From NCBI GenBank assembly GCA_963734635.1, contig CAVTIA010000011.1:1-64000 (forward strand): a stretch of DNA of 64,000 nucleotides, in the 5' to 3' direction. This stretch comes from DATCJA01 sp963734635 (GTDB taxonomy: Bacteria > Acidobacteriota > Vicinamibacteria > Vicinamibacterales > UBA2999). Within the stretch, counting starts at the first letter, position 1; each line of letters starts with the position of its first letter. The translations under genes were made by a program, and so were the position numbers. A model generated the notes under the pieces. That model did not search any database, was not told the DNA's origin, and saw only the letters and a list, made by a program, of their open reading frames with translations. Below are positions 1 to 7,989 of this stretch, piece after piece.

Positions 1-22
1 GTCAAGGTAGTTGTCGCGCTCA

Positions 23-1047
23 TCAGGATGCCGCATTGAGTCCTTCCGCCGTGGGCTCCGGATTGAGTACCACGGTCGCGACGGGTGCCCAGTTTCGAAT
101 CTTGCCGGACCAGCGTCCCGGCATCCGTCGCCGGGCGCGTTCGTAGAGCACGCGACGACGCGCCAGGATGGCGACATCGGCACCGGCGTGTCGTTGGTCG
201 GGCGTGACATACCGAATCGCGCTGTGACGATGCTCGGTGTTGTACCAGCTGACAAAGCGAGCGACCCAGCTGACGTGCCGCGTCGCCGCTGGCGAAGGGC
301 AGACGCGGATAGGCTGGCGTGTGCTTGAGCGTGCGAAACAGCGCCTCAGAGTACGGGTTGTCGTTGCAGACGTGCGGCCGGCTAAACGACGGCACGATGC
401 CCAGCCACTGTAAGGTCGCGATCATCGTGCTGCCACGCATCGGCTTCCCGTTGTCGGAGTGCAGCACGAGCCCCGTCGGATCGACGCCGCTTTCGGCACA
501 GATCCGCTGAATGAGCGTGGCCGCTCGCTCGGCGCTCTCGTGCGTCGTGGACGTCCCAGCCCACAATGCGCCGGCTCCAGACGTCGATGACCAGGTAGAG
601 ACGAAGAAACCGCCCGCGGATCACCGTCGGCAGGTAGGTGATGTCCCAGCTCCAGACCTGGTTCGGCCGCACCGCCCGGTGGACGGTGGTCGCCCGCGTC
701 ACCGTCGTGCGAAGCAGCGGCCGACGGCGCGTGCCCAATCCGACGCGGCGTCGTAAGCGGTACATCGTCGACTCCGACGCGAGGTACCGCCCTTCGTCCG
801 CCAGCCGCGGCACCAGCTGTTTGGGCGAGAGATGGCCGTACTCGGCACTCGTCATGAGGGCGAGCACCTGGGTTTCCTCGCGCGCGCTCAGCGCATTGCC
901 CGGCCGGTGTCGCGGCCCACAGCGGCGGTCGTCGACGTCTGGGTGGCGTTTCCAGCGCTGGATCGTTCGCGCCGACACGCCGATCACCTGACAGGCGGCG
1001 TGGAGGCGCGCCCCGGCGATCTGGGCCTCGCTGAAGCGCGGCCAGGA
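23..1047 (-). pseudogene. IS3-type transposase orfB (DDE integrase core), frameshifted
   Basis: Reading leftwards, the pieces are a second helix-turn-helix (ACQVIGVSARTIQRWKRH), the first catalytic Asp in WSWDITYLPT, the second in HSDNGKPMRGS, and the Glu in NPYSEALFRTLK. They end with the conserved SWYNTEHRHSAI segment and a TGA at 23-25. All three DDE residues survive, but they are spread over at least two frames (breaks near 540 and 270), so no full-length product can be made. The reading frame directly after the orfA stop continues into this gene, the usual orfA/orfB arrangement. Confidence 0.8.
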
Positions 1048-1531
1048 TCACGGCTCGTGCTCCTCGTCGGTGTCGACGTCCTCGTCCTCCGCCAGCGCCT
1101 GGAGTTTTTTTTGAGTACCAGCAACGCGGCGGCTTCGGCGAGCGCCTTCTCCTTCCGCGCGAGCTCGCGCTCGAGGGCCCGAATCCGCTTCGTCGTCGCC
1201 AGCGACAGCCCGCCCTTCCTCGCCCAGGGCCAGTCGCCACTGTTCGTATTCGGCCTGCAGCACGCCCTCGCGCTGCAGGAGATCCGTCAGCTCGGCGCCC
1301 GTCAGCGTGCTGCGCCTTGGCCAGGATCCGAATCTTCTCCTCGATCGACCAGTCGCGCCTCGGGCGCTTCGCCGGCATGACCGGAAGACTACTCGCCTCC
1401 TGCATCCATCGCGAGAGCGTTTGTTGCCGGAGGCCGGTTTCCAATGCCAGCTGCCGCGCACTGACCGCATCTTTCCCGGTCAAGCGCGCCACCATCTTCT
1501 GCTTAAAGGCCAGAGAGAACGGCTTCGTCAC
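1048..1531 (-). pseudogene. IS3-type transposase orfA (helix-turn-helix), frameshifted
   Basis: The N-terminus (FSLAFKQKMVARLTG, then a helix-turn-helix ending in LRQQTLSRWMQ) is the orfA DNA-binding domain of IS3-type elements. The frame breaks near 1307 after EEKIRILAKA, where one extra base moves the continuation LTGAELTDLLQREGVLQ into another frame. It breaks again near 1230, before the helical ERELARKEKALAEAAALL segment. An A8 tract near 1107-1114 separates that segment from the acidic C-terminus ending at 1048, and it could be either a programmed -1 slippery site or another indel. Inactive as written. Confidence 0.75.
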
Positions 1532-1645
1532 CGATTCGTTGCCTTCTCGCCCCGCTGATCAATCGCGCAAGCGAGCGACAACTATCCTGACGCTGGGGGT
1601 CGGAATAAACTGTCACCCATGTGACCGGAATAGACCCGAAAAGAT

Positions 1646-1720
1646 TGGCTCCTCAGGCTGGACTCGAACCAGCAACCCTCCGGTTAACAGCCGGATGCTC
1701 TGCCATTGAGCTACTGAGGA
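1646..1720 (-). tRNA. tRNA-Asn (anticodon GTT)
   Basis: On the minus strand the acceptor TCCTCAG (from 1720) pairs with CTGAGGA near the 3' end, followed by discriminator G and an encoded CCA. The D arm AGCTCAATGGCAGAGC, the anticodon loop CTGTTAA with GTT (plus-strand 1686-1688) and the T arm containing GGTTCGAGTCC are all present. The total is 75 nt, normal for tRNA-Asn. It is transcribed toward the IS element, which lies about 55 bp downstream. Confidence 0.97.
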
Positions 1721-1837
1721 ATACAGGTGGGACCGCAGGGGTCGGCCGAACCCTGTGATCTTACTGGTTCCCGGGACAGCCCACAACCCGCACCCCTCCT
1801 GACACCTCGCGACCGCTCCAGCCCCGCGTCAACCGCG

Positions 1838-2251
1838 TCAGCGTCGACGACTGGCCCAGAACGCGACAGCCAGGACCACGAGAGCGGCACACCAGACGTA
1901 GTAACCCGAGTAGACCCGAACGACACCGACGTTCGGTCCGACCAGCGAAAGCGCACAAGCGCCGCCGGCGCCCGACGGCAACGAGAGCCGGCTCCAGCGG
2001 ACAACCGCAGGCCACCGTGCGGCGGCCGGCGCCAGCAAGGCCGTCAGGTTGCCCGCGCAGAGAATCAGCCACAGCGGCGTTGCCACGGGCCGCCCCAGCG
2101 GGGCCAGAAACGCGCCGATCAAGCACTGATAGCCCCGCACTTCGAACCCGCGCAGCAGTTCGCCACCCATGTCCGAGTCGATCGCGACAAGGGGAAGCGA
2201 GGCGAGAAACATCATCCACCCCACGGCAACCAGTGCGGATGTTCTGGTCAT
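1838..2251 (-). CDS. Small integral membrane protein, unknown
   Basis: 137 residues and strongly hydrophobic. Likely membrane segments are near residues 7-25 (VAVGWMMFLASLPLVAI), 43-70 and 110-132 (YYVWCAALVVLAVAFWA), with a basic SRRR end. No motif identifies a function. Longer frames on both strands here lack hydrophobic patterning and are read as shadows. It is transcribed toward tRNA-Asn, alone or downstream of the DUF4203 gene, from which it is separated by a GTCCGGC palindrome. Confidence 0.55.
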   Translation of the reverse strand: MTRTSALVAVGWMMFLASLPLVAIDSDMGGELLRGFEVRGYQCLIGAFLAPLGRPVATPLWLILCAGNLTALLAPAAARWPAVVRWSRLSLPSGAGGACALSLVGPNVGVVRVYSGYYVWCAALVVLAVAFWASRRR

Positions 2252-2296
2252 TCACATGCGTCGGAGCGCCAACTGCGGATGGTCCGGCTGCGGATG

Positions 2297-2325
2297 GTCC
2301 GGCTAAAGCCGGACACTACTTACGT
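2297..2325. repeat. REP-like palindrome GTCCGGC-TAAA-GCCGGAC
   Basis: An 18-bp near-perfect palindrome at 2297-2314 is followed by ACTACTTACGTC. The same core and flank recur between genes elsewhere in this window (27439-27456, 35111-35128, 44526-44543, 45635-45651, 53088-53105). A partial copy, GGTCCGGCTGCGGATG, precedes it at 2281. Confidence 0.85.
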
Positions 2326-2338
2326 CTCTGCCTGCTGC

Positions 2339-2971
2339 CTACCGCCTACTTTTCCTGCGCCTTCCAACTCTGCCCTTCTCGCCGCCGGTGATGCCGAGCT
2401 GAACGCCGGTACCAATCGCGCCGAGCGCGAGCCACGCAACCGGAATCCACCGTTGGCCAGGTGCCGGATCCAGCGGGTACACGACCCACACGTTGTTGGC
2501 CAGTGCGGCCGCCTGCGCCGCGCGATCGCCGAGCATCGCCATCGCGCCCACGATCATCGTCCACGCACCGCCAAACCCGGTGCCGACGATGATGAAGTAT
2601 CGCTGCAGGTACATGGCGGCAGCGGCGCCGGTCATCGCAAGAAACACCACGGCGAGAAAGTGCGGATCCCGGTCGCCCGCTGCAAAGACGAGGTGCGCCA
2701 CGAGAGCGCCGAGCGCCGCGCCAATCAGCGCGACACCGAGAAAATACGCGGCTATCAGGATGCCGGCACCGCACAGGCCGCCGACGACCCACGCCACGAT
2801 CATCGGACCGGTGTCGCTGACGCCGAAGAACGAACTGGCGAACAGACCGCCCAGGATGAAGCCGACGATCGCGAGAACGATGCGAAAGAGGCGATGACCG
2901 AAGAAGCAGGCGACGATTCCGCCGAGAAGCAACGTTATCGCGGCGGGTAGCTGGTACTCGGCTGGGAGCAT
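2339..2971 (-). CDS. DUF4203-type multi-pass membrane protein
   Basis: 210 residues with about seven hydrophobic segments, from AITLLLGGIVACFFGHRLFR through MIVAWVVGGLCGAGILIAAY to ALGAIGTGVQLGI. It ends in a basic tail (KGRVGRRRKSRR). The glycine-spaced helices and the GHRLFRIVLAIVGFILGG segment resemble the DUF4203/TM7S3 superfamily. The molecular role of that family in bacteria is unknown. The gene lies downstream of recR on the same strand, separated by a word-repeat spacer, so co-transcription is uncertain. Confidence 0.7.
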   Translation of the reverse strand: MLPAEYQLPAAITLLLGGIVACFFGHRLFRIVLAIVGFILGGLFASSFFGVSDTGPMIVAWVVGGLCGAGILIAAYFLGVALIGAALGALVAHLVFAAGDRDPHFLAVVFLAMTGAAAAMYLQRYFIIVGTGFGGAWTMIVGAMAMLGDRAAQAAALANNVWVVYPLDPAPGQRWIPVAWLALGAIGTGVQLGITGGEKGRVGRRRKSRR

Positions 2972-2974
2972 TGC

Positions 2975-3110
2975 AGATGGAAGATTGACGAGTGGCGACT
3001 GTTGTCGATTGACGAGTTAGGTATCGACGGAATCAATCGAAGATTAGTTCAAGAAATCAGAAATCGACAATCGGCAGCAATCGTCAGTCGGCAATCATCA
3101 ATCTTCGATT
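2975..3110. repeat. Word-repeat inverted spacer between recR and the DUF4203 gene
   Basis: This AT-richer spacer is made of variants of GATTGACGA/AATCGACAATC. The left arm contains AGATTGACGAGTGGCGACTG (2992-3011 region). The reverse complement of the right arm reads AGATTGATGATTGCCGACTG, matching at about 16 of 20 positions. The whole spacer can fold into a long imperfect hairpin. See the finding on word-repeat spacers; no coding capacity was recognised. Confidence 0.7.
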
Positions 3111-3707
3111 TCAGATTTCCCTCCTGCCTTCCATGGCGCGCGTCATCGTGACTTCGTCCGCATACTCTAGATCAGACCCGACCGGGACGCCCATCGCAAT
3201 CCGCGACACGCGAACGCCCAGCGGCTTCAGCAGCCGCGCCAGGTAGAGCGCCGTCGCCTCTCCCTCTACTGTCGGACTCGTTGCGAGTATCACTTCGTCG
3301 ACGCCGCCTGCCCCGACGCGATTGAGCAGCCCTTTAATCTTCAGATCGTCGGGCCCGACCCCATGAAGCGGCGACAACACGCCCATGAGCACGTGGTACA
3401 TCCCCCGGAACTCGCGCGTCTTCTCCACCACCATGACGTTCTGCGGCTCTTCGACGACACAGATGATGCGCGCATCGCGCGAGCTGCCGGCGCAGTAGGC
3501 GCACGGATCGGCGGCGGTGATGTTGTTGCAAATCGAGCAGTACGTCACCTGCTCCTTGACGTCGCGGATTGCGTCACAAAGGCGCTCGGCGTCCTCGCGC
3601 GGATTCTTCAGCACGTGAAACGCCAGGCGCTGGGCGCCCTTCGCGCCGATCCCGGGGAGCTTCTGGAGCTGCTCGATCAGTCGTGACAGGGGTTCGGGGA
3701 GAGACAT
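3111..3707 (-). CDS. recR: Recombination protein RecR
   Basis: 198 residues, the normal RecR length. The N-terminal helix-hairpin-helix (LIEQLQKLPGIGAKGAQRLA) is followed by a four-Cys zinc finger (CSICNNITAADPCAYC), a Toprim domain (RIICVVEEPQN, DEVILATSPTVEGEATALYL) and a C-terminal Walker-B-like end (DLEYADEVTMTRAM). RecR works with RecF and RecO to load RecA at single-strand gaps. It is the last gene of the conserved dnaX-ybaB-recR order, 37 bp after ybaB. The TGA stop lies inside the word-repeat spacer. Confidence 0.97.
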   Translation of the reverse strand: MSLPEPLSRLIEQLQKLPGIGAKGAQRLAFHVLKNPREDAERLCDAIRDVKEQVTYCSICNNITAADPCAYCAGSSRDARIICVVEEPQNVMVVEKTREFRGMYHVLMGVLSPLHGVGPDDLKIKGLLNRVGAGGVDEVILATSPTVEGEATALYLARLLKPLGVRVSRIAMGVPVGSDLEYADEVTMTRAMEGRREI

Positions 3708-3744
3708 GCAATCAGCAATGCAGACGACAGAGTGCTGATTCCGG

Positions 3745-4041
3745 TTACAGACCGGGAATCTTCATTCCGCCCAGCAGACCGCTCATCGACTGCCCGAGCT
3801 GCTCGTCGACCTTGCGGCCCGCGTCGTTGACCGCGGCCGTGATCAGATCCTGCAGCATCTCGACATCCTCTTTGGACACCACTTCGGGATCGATCGTGAT
3901 CGACTGCAGCTGCTTCACGCCGTTGACGACCACCGTCACCATGCCGCCACCGGCCGTGGCCTCGACGCGCATGTCGGCCATCTGTCGCTTCAGGCGCTCC
4001 TGCATCTCCTGCGCCTGCTTCATCATGGACTGGATGTTCAT
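3745..4041 (-). CDS. ybaB: YbaB/EbfC-family nucleoid-associated protein
   Basis: 98 residues from ATG at 4041 (MNIQSMMKQAQEMQERLKRQ), with GGAGGAGATG upstream. The amphipathic N-terminal helix, the central beta segment VTVVVNGVKQLQSITIDPE and the helix LQDLITAAVNDAGRK are typical of the dimeric tweezer-shaped YbaB/EbfC proteins, which bind DNA non-specifically. It starts 8 nt after the dnaX stop, so the two are almost certainly co-transcribed. A longer open frame to 4890 runs antisense-like across dnaX and is not credible. Confidence 0.95.
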   Translation of the reverse strand: MNIQSMMKQAQEMQERLKRQMADMRVEATAGGGMVTVVVNGVKQLQSITIDPEVVSKEDVEMLQDLITAAVNDAGRKVDEQLGQSMSGLLGGMKIPGL

Positions 4042-4049
4042 AGGTTTGG

Positions 4050-5735
4050 TTACATCTCCTCCACGTCCCTGATCTCCGCCGGGAACACGTCGAGCATCGC
4101 CTGCACCGCCGACGAGGACATTGCCTCCGCCTTCAGATCGCGGCTGGAGGCAGCCGGCGGCGGAGTGTCGATCGGCTCGGACGAACGTGGTGATGGATCC
4201 TGTGGCACAGCCGCCTGCACGGCGTTGACGGTGATCCGCCTTCCCGCCAGCCGCTGGGCTGTCGATTCGAGCCAGGCACGAGCCTGGTCGAACTGCTCGC
4301 GCAATGCCCGGTGATGCGGCAGGAAGCTGAACGTGATCGTATCCTCGGCCACGTCGATCCGCTGCGCCTGCGCCACGACGGTGTTGTAGAAGAACGTCTT
4401 GCCGGCACGGATCTCGCCCAGAAAGGCATCCTTCAACGGCGCGGTCAACGGCACGTTCAACGGCACGTTCAACGGTGCGACGGTGCGAGGGTGCGACGGT
4501 GCGACGGTGCCGCCCCTCTTCGTCTCCTGCGCCGGCTTCGGCGCGATACCCGCAGGGCCAGGGCGCGCAGGGGTAACTGCGGCGGGCGGCGGCGTGGGCC
4601 GACCGCTCTTGAGCTGCTCGATCAGCTCGGTCAACGGCACCAGCTTTCGCAGGTGCATCCAGCGCAGCAGCGCCATCTCGAAGTGGTAGCGCGGATGCGA
4701 TGAGTTGCGAATCTCCTGCTCCGTTTCTCCGAGCAGGTCGAACGCACGCATGAGGTCCTCGCGCGAAAAACGGGTCCCGAGCTCGCGGAGCCGCTCGAGC
4801 TCCCCGTCGGCGAGCTCGCCGTCGCCGGCCCGCGCCGGATCCACCGACAGCAACATCATGTCGCGCACGAGCCGCGCAAGCTCGCGGCACACCAGCTTCA
4901 GGTCGTATCCGGTTTCGACGGCGCGATCCGCCAGCGCGAATGCGCGAGGGCCGTCCTCGGCGATCACCGACTCGACCAGGTCGAACAGCAGATCGCGGCC
5001 GACCAGCCCGAGCACCGCCGAGACTTCGTCCACGGTCACGCGACCGCCGGCAAACGCAATCACCTGGTCCAGCGCGCTCTGGGCATCGCGCATGCTGCCT
5101 TCCGCCGAGCGCGCCAGGAGTGCCAGCGCCTCATCGGATGCGTCGATCTGCTCCGTATCAGCGATCTTCCGGAGCTGCTCGGCGATGGCGCGCGCAGAAA
5201 TCGCGCGGAACTCGAAGACCTGCGACCGCGACAGGATTGTGTCCGGAATCTTGTGAAGCTCGGTCGTCGCCATCATGAAGACGACATGCGCGGGCGGCTC
5301 CTCAATTGACTTGAGCAGCGCATTGAACGACGGCGCCGAGAGCTGATGAACTTCGTCGATGATGAAAATCTTGTAGCGGTCACGGACCGGTGAGATGGCG
5401 AGCCCGGAAATCACCACTTCGCGAATGTTGTCGATGCCGGTGTGACTGGCCGCGTCGATCTCGAGCACGTCGATGTCGCGTCCCTGAGCGATCTCGACGC
5501 ACGCGTCACAGGCGCCGCACGGCTCCGGCGCCGGGCCCTTCACGCAGTTCAGCGCCTTGGCCAATATCCGCGCCGTCGTCGTCTTGCCGCATCCTCGTGG
5601 ACCGGCGAACACGAACGCATGCGCGACGCGGCCGCTCGCAATCGCGTTGCGCAGCGTGCGCGTCACCGGCTGTTGGCCGACGACCTCATCGAAGCGCTGT
5701 GGACGCCATTTGCGGGCGAGGACCTGATAGGCCAT
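4050..5735 (-). CDS. dnaX: DNA polymerase III subunit gamma/tau
   Basis: 561 residues from the ATG at 5735 (MAYQVLARKWRPQRFDEVVG), where family similarity starts. The frame extends 33 codons further, but that part lies in the spacer. Visible features are Walker A AGPRGCGKTTTA, a zinc module with CGACDACVE, Walker B FIIDEVHQL and the SRS-like arginine motif ILSRSQVFEF. Residues roughly 405-450 are a low-complexity linker that includes repeated LNVP and TVAP segments, encoded by short tandem DNA words (4433-4512). The protein forms the clamp-loader motor. SRP RNA lies immediately upstream, as in many bacteria. Confidence 0.96.
   Translation of the reverse strand: MAYQVLARKWRPQRFDEVVGQQPVTRTLRNAIASGRVAHAFVFAGPRGCGKTTTARILAKALNCVKGPAPEPCGACDACVEIAQGRDIDVLEIDAASHTGIDNIREVVISGLAISPVRDRYKIFIIDEVHQLSAPSFNALLKSIEEPPAHVVFMMATTELHKIPDTILSRSQVFEFRAISARAIAEQLRKIADTEQIDASDEALALLARSAEGSMRDAQSALDQVIAFAGGRVTVDEVSAVLGLVGRDLLFDLVESVIAEDGPRAFALADRAVETGYDLKLVCRELARLVRDMMLLSVDPARAGDGELADGELERLRELGTRFSREDLMRAFDLLGETEQEIRNSSHPRYHFEMALLRWMHLRKLVPLTELIEQLKSGRPTPPPAAVTPARPGPAGIAPKPAQETKRGGTVAPSHPRTVAPLNVPLNVPLTAPLKDAFLGEIRAGKTFFYNTVVAQAQRIDVAEDTITFSFLPHHRALREQFDQARAWLESTAQRLAGRRITVNAVQAAVPQDPSPRSSEPIDTPPPAASSRDLKAEAMSSSAVQAMLDVFPAEIRDVEEM
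4433..4512. repeat. Short-word tandem repeats inside the dnaX linker
   Basis: Plus-strand GGCACGTTCAAC occurs twice with a third variant, followed by five units of GGTGCGA(C/G). In the protein they encode proline-rich VAPSHPRTVAP and PLNVPLNVPLTAP segments between the ATPase core and the C-terminal domain. All repeats are read in frame, so they have been accommodated as linker. Confidence 0.75.
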
Positions 5736-5744
5736 GGAACAAGT

Positions 5745-5800
5745 GCAAACTTTAAAGTTAGAAGTGAAAAGTAAGTGTGAAAGTCTGAAAGTGCTTGACG
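5745..5800. repeat. AT-rich word-repeat spacer between SRP RNA and dnaX
   Basis: The stretch is built of AAAGT/AAGTG words, for example AACTTTAAAGTTAGAAGTG and GTGAAAGTCTGAAAGTGC. It is markedly AT-rich compared with its neighbours. AACTTTAAAGTT is itself a 12-bp palindrome. It separates the SRP RNA 3' end from the dnaX start on the minus strand and may act as SRP RNA terminator or dnaX leader (inference). Confidence 0.6.
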
Positions 5801-5811
5801 GGCCCCATCGC

Positions 5812-5904
5812 GACCCGGTGCACCTGCGGCACACCTCAGGGTCTGTTTAGCGCTGCTGCCTTCCGGCCCTGACGCGGTTCGCAGGCTGAAGTTGCACAGG
5901 GTCC
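5812..5904 (-). ncRNA. ffs: Signal recognition particle RNA (small bacterial type)
   Basis: The minus strand contains GTCAGGGCCGGAAGGCAGCA, the nearly invariant domain IV loop that binds Ffh. The flanks close the rod: GACCCTGTGCA at the 5' side pairs with TGCACCGGGTC at the 3' side. The ends are set from this pairing and could be a few bases longer. It lies upstream of dnaX-ybaB-recR, the same order as in Bacillus. Confidence 0.95.
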
Positions 5905-5921
5905 GGGCCGCGGCGCGGCCC
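5905..5921 (-). terminator. GC-rich hairpin between the M20 peptidase gene and SRP RNA
   Basis: GGGCCGC-GCC-GCGGCCC forms a 7-bp stem with a 3-base loop, directly downstream of the peptidase stop (5931) and abutting the SRP RNA 5' end. No U-tract follows, so intrinsic termination is uncertain. It could instead be a processing or attenuation structure. Confidence 0.5.
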
Positions 5922-5930
5922 GCCAAAACG

Positions 5931-6933
5931 TCAGTATAACAGCCGCTTCACGAGATTTTCGTACAAGTCCACCGCCGCGCGCAGCTCATCGATGGCCACG
6001 TGCTCCTCGTCCGTGTGCGCAACGTGGATAGATCCGGGCCCAACCAGCAGCGGCTGTCCCCAGCCGCGGAGCAACGGAACGTCGCTCGCGTACGGAAACA
6101 CCGTCGTTTCGAAACCATCCACGGTGTGCATACGAACGGCCGGGATATCGAGCACGTGCTCGATCGAGACAATGCCCTCGACCACACGGAGTGCGTCGAG
6201 CACCGGACGCCACGTCGCCCACGGTTCGAAAGGTCAACTCCGCCGACGCGTGCGGCGAGACGACGTTGGGCGCGACGCCCCCTTCGATCAGCCCGACGGT
6301 GTAATGGGTCCGGCCGAGCAGCGGATCGTCAGGAAGCTGCAGGCCGCGAACGACCATCAATGCGTCAAGCAGCTTGTCGATGGCGGATTCACCGAGCTCC
6401 GGATACGCGGAATGCGCCGCGCGTCCCTGTGCCCGGAGCCGTACGCGCAGCACGCCTCTCGTAGCGGCGCCGAGTCGGTTGTCGGTGGGCTCGCCATTCA
6501 CCAGATAGCGGACGCCTGCAGGCGCATCTTCGTCCGCGACGCGGGCGCCGTCGCTCCCGCGCTCCTCGCCGACGACGAAGAGCAGCGCCACGCGCCGTTC
6601 GCCAGCTGCGCGCAGGCGCACGGCCGCCGCGACCTGCGCGGCCAGGATGCCTTTGGCGTCGCACGCACCGCGGCCGAAAATCAGCCCGCGCTCCTCGCGA
6701 CTGGGAAAGAACGGCGGGACACAGTCGATGTGGGTCGACAGGACGACGACCGGCCCGCTCGTGTCCGAGGCGTAGAGATTGAATCGACCGTCCGATACCG
6801 GCTGCTCCCGCACTCGATAACCGTGGTCGTCAAGAAAGCGGGCCAGCCACACGCCAGCCTCACCTTCTCGCCCGGTTGTGGAGTCGATGTCGATCAGGCA
6901 GCGCGCAAGCGAGACGGGGTCTACCGAATCCAT
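5931..6933 (-). pseudogene. M20 metallopeptidase, probably DapE-like desuccinylase (single-base frameshift)
   Basis: Conserved M20 residues are intact: the metal His/Asp in STHIDCVPP, Asp in GRGACDAKG, the catalytic Glu pair in VVGEERGS, and the late metal His in IHVAHTDEEHVAIDEL. The frame breaks once near 6204, where an extra G in a GG pair separates RTVGDVA from VLDALRVVEG. Removing one base restores about 334 codons. It is the last gene of an asd-lysC-dapB-dapA run, starting 28 bp after dapA. This points to succinyl-diaminopimelate desuccinylase or a related LysK/ArgE activity, but substrate cannot be read from sequence. The break may be a sequence error. Confidence 0.8.
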
Positions 6934-6961
6934 CGCTCCAGCTCAGTGCGCGCGAGGTCGG

Positions 6962-7865
6962 TCACACGCGGGCGGCGGAGCCGAGCAGCTTGAGGTCCTG
7001 GAGCACTTTGACGATCTTGTCGCGGGACGCCGCGCTCGGAGGAACGAGCGGAAGTCGATACGCTTCCTCGATGAGGCCCATTGCGGCCATGGCCGCCTTC
7101 ACGGGAATGGGATTGGCTTCGATGAAATTCACTTGCAGGAACGGCAGCAGCCACCGGTGCAGCCGTCTGGCGCCGGCAAAGTCTCCTTTTTCCGCGAGCT
7201 CGATCATCTGAACCACTTCGGACGGTGCCCCATTCGACGCCACCGAGATCAGCCCTTTGCCACCGATCGCCATCACCGCAACCGCGATTGGATCGTCACC
7301 ACTGAGCAGCAGGAACTCGCCGGGCACGGCACCGAGGATCTCGCTCATCTGCACGAGGTTTCCCGAGGCTTCCTTCACGCCAACGATGTTCGTGACAGTT
7401 GACAGTCGGAAGACCGTCTGGACGTCGAGGTTGACACCAGTTCGACCCGGGACGTTGTAGAGCACAATGGGCAGGCTCGTGCTCTCGGCAATCGTCTTGT
7501 AGTGCTGATAGAGCCCTTCCTGCGTCGGCTTGTTGTAGTACGGCGTTACGGAGAGAATCCCGTCGACGCCGATGGCCTCGAGCTCGTGGATGAGCGCGAT
7601 CACCTCACGTGTGTTGTATCCACCTGCGCCCGCGAGCACTGGCACACGGCCGGCAACTTCTTCGACGACAAGCCGGCAGACGCGGAGCTTCTCCGCGGTC
7701 GCTCAGAGTCGGTGCTTCGCCGGTTGTCCCGCACGGCGAGACGAAATGCACGCCCGCATCGACCTGTCGGCGCGCGAGTCGGCGTACGGCCGACTCGTCG
7801 ATCGAACCGTCTTTCCGGAACGGCGTGATCAGCGCGGTTCCGACGCCGGTAAATGGGATGCGCAT
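6962..7865 (-). pseudogene. dapA: 4-hydroxy-tetrahydrodipicolinate synthase (single-base frameshift)
   Basis: The start at 7865 (MRIPFTGVGTALITPF) is the family N-terminus. GTTGEAPTLS, the active-site Tyr in VLYNVPGRTGVN and the Schiff-base Lys in IVGVKEASGN are present. One extra G near 7693 (expected CGC GAG AAG, observed CGC GGAG AAG) splits the gene. Deleting it gives a normal protein of about 300 residues. The enzyme condenses pyruvate with aspartate semialdehyde. Loss of dapA would require lysine and diaminopimelate uptake, so an assembly or sequencing indel is the likelier explanation. Confidence 0.9.
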
Positions 7866-7879
7866 TTGCGGTGCCTCAT

Positions 7880-7986
7880 CAAGAGGAATGCAAAATTCAA
7901 AATGCAAAATGCAAACAACGTTGCAGATGCCAGACTCTACATTGCATTTGCCTATTTGAATTTCGAATTTTGCATTTTGAATTCGC
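7880..7986. repeat. AT-rich word-repeat hairpin between dapB and dapA
   Basis: The left arm (7887-7915) repeats AATGCAAAATTC and ATGCAAA. The right arm (7940-7984) is its inverse, TTTGAATTTCGAATTTTGCATTTTGAATTC. A 17-nt exact inverted match, AATTCAAAATGCAAAAT, joins them. It lies inside the dap operon on the minus strand, where it could modulate read-through or RNA stability. Confidence 0.8.
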
Positions 7987-7989
7987 TGC

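Larger units (their letters stand above)
1..1594 (-). mobile_element. Degenerate IS3-like insertion sequence with terminal inverted repeats
   Basis: The outer left end reads GTCAAGGTAGTTGTCG (1-16). The right end read inward from 1591 is GTCAGGATAGTTGTCG, so 14 of 16 positions match as terminal inverted repeats. Between them lie an orfA/orfB transposase pair in IS3-family order on the minus strand, with several frame breaks. The exact left boundary may lie a few bases outside the window, so no target duplication can be read. The right end is about 50 bp from the 3' end of tRNA-Asn. The intervening stretch 1592-1645 contains CTGTCACCCATGTGACC, which may be the end of another vanished element (weak). 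Confidence 0.8.

Noticed and set aside
1107..1114. A8 tract in the transposase as proof of programmed -1 frameshifting
   Set aside because: Slippery A runs are known in IS3 elements, but here the orfA product ends shortly after in the shifted frame and other indels are present, so the tract may be just another indel.
1727..2950. 407-codon plus-strand open frame
   Set aside because: It is antisense to two membrane proteins with clear helices; composition is Arg/His/Pro/Gln-rich, as expected of a shadow in high-GC DNA.
5931..7865. True loss of DapE-like and DapA function
   Set aside because: Each gene has a single extra base with all catalytic residues kept, in an operon whose other genes are intact; sequence error is the simpler reading.
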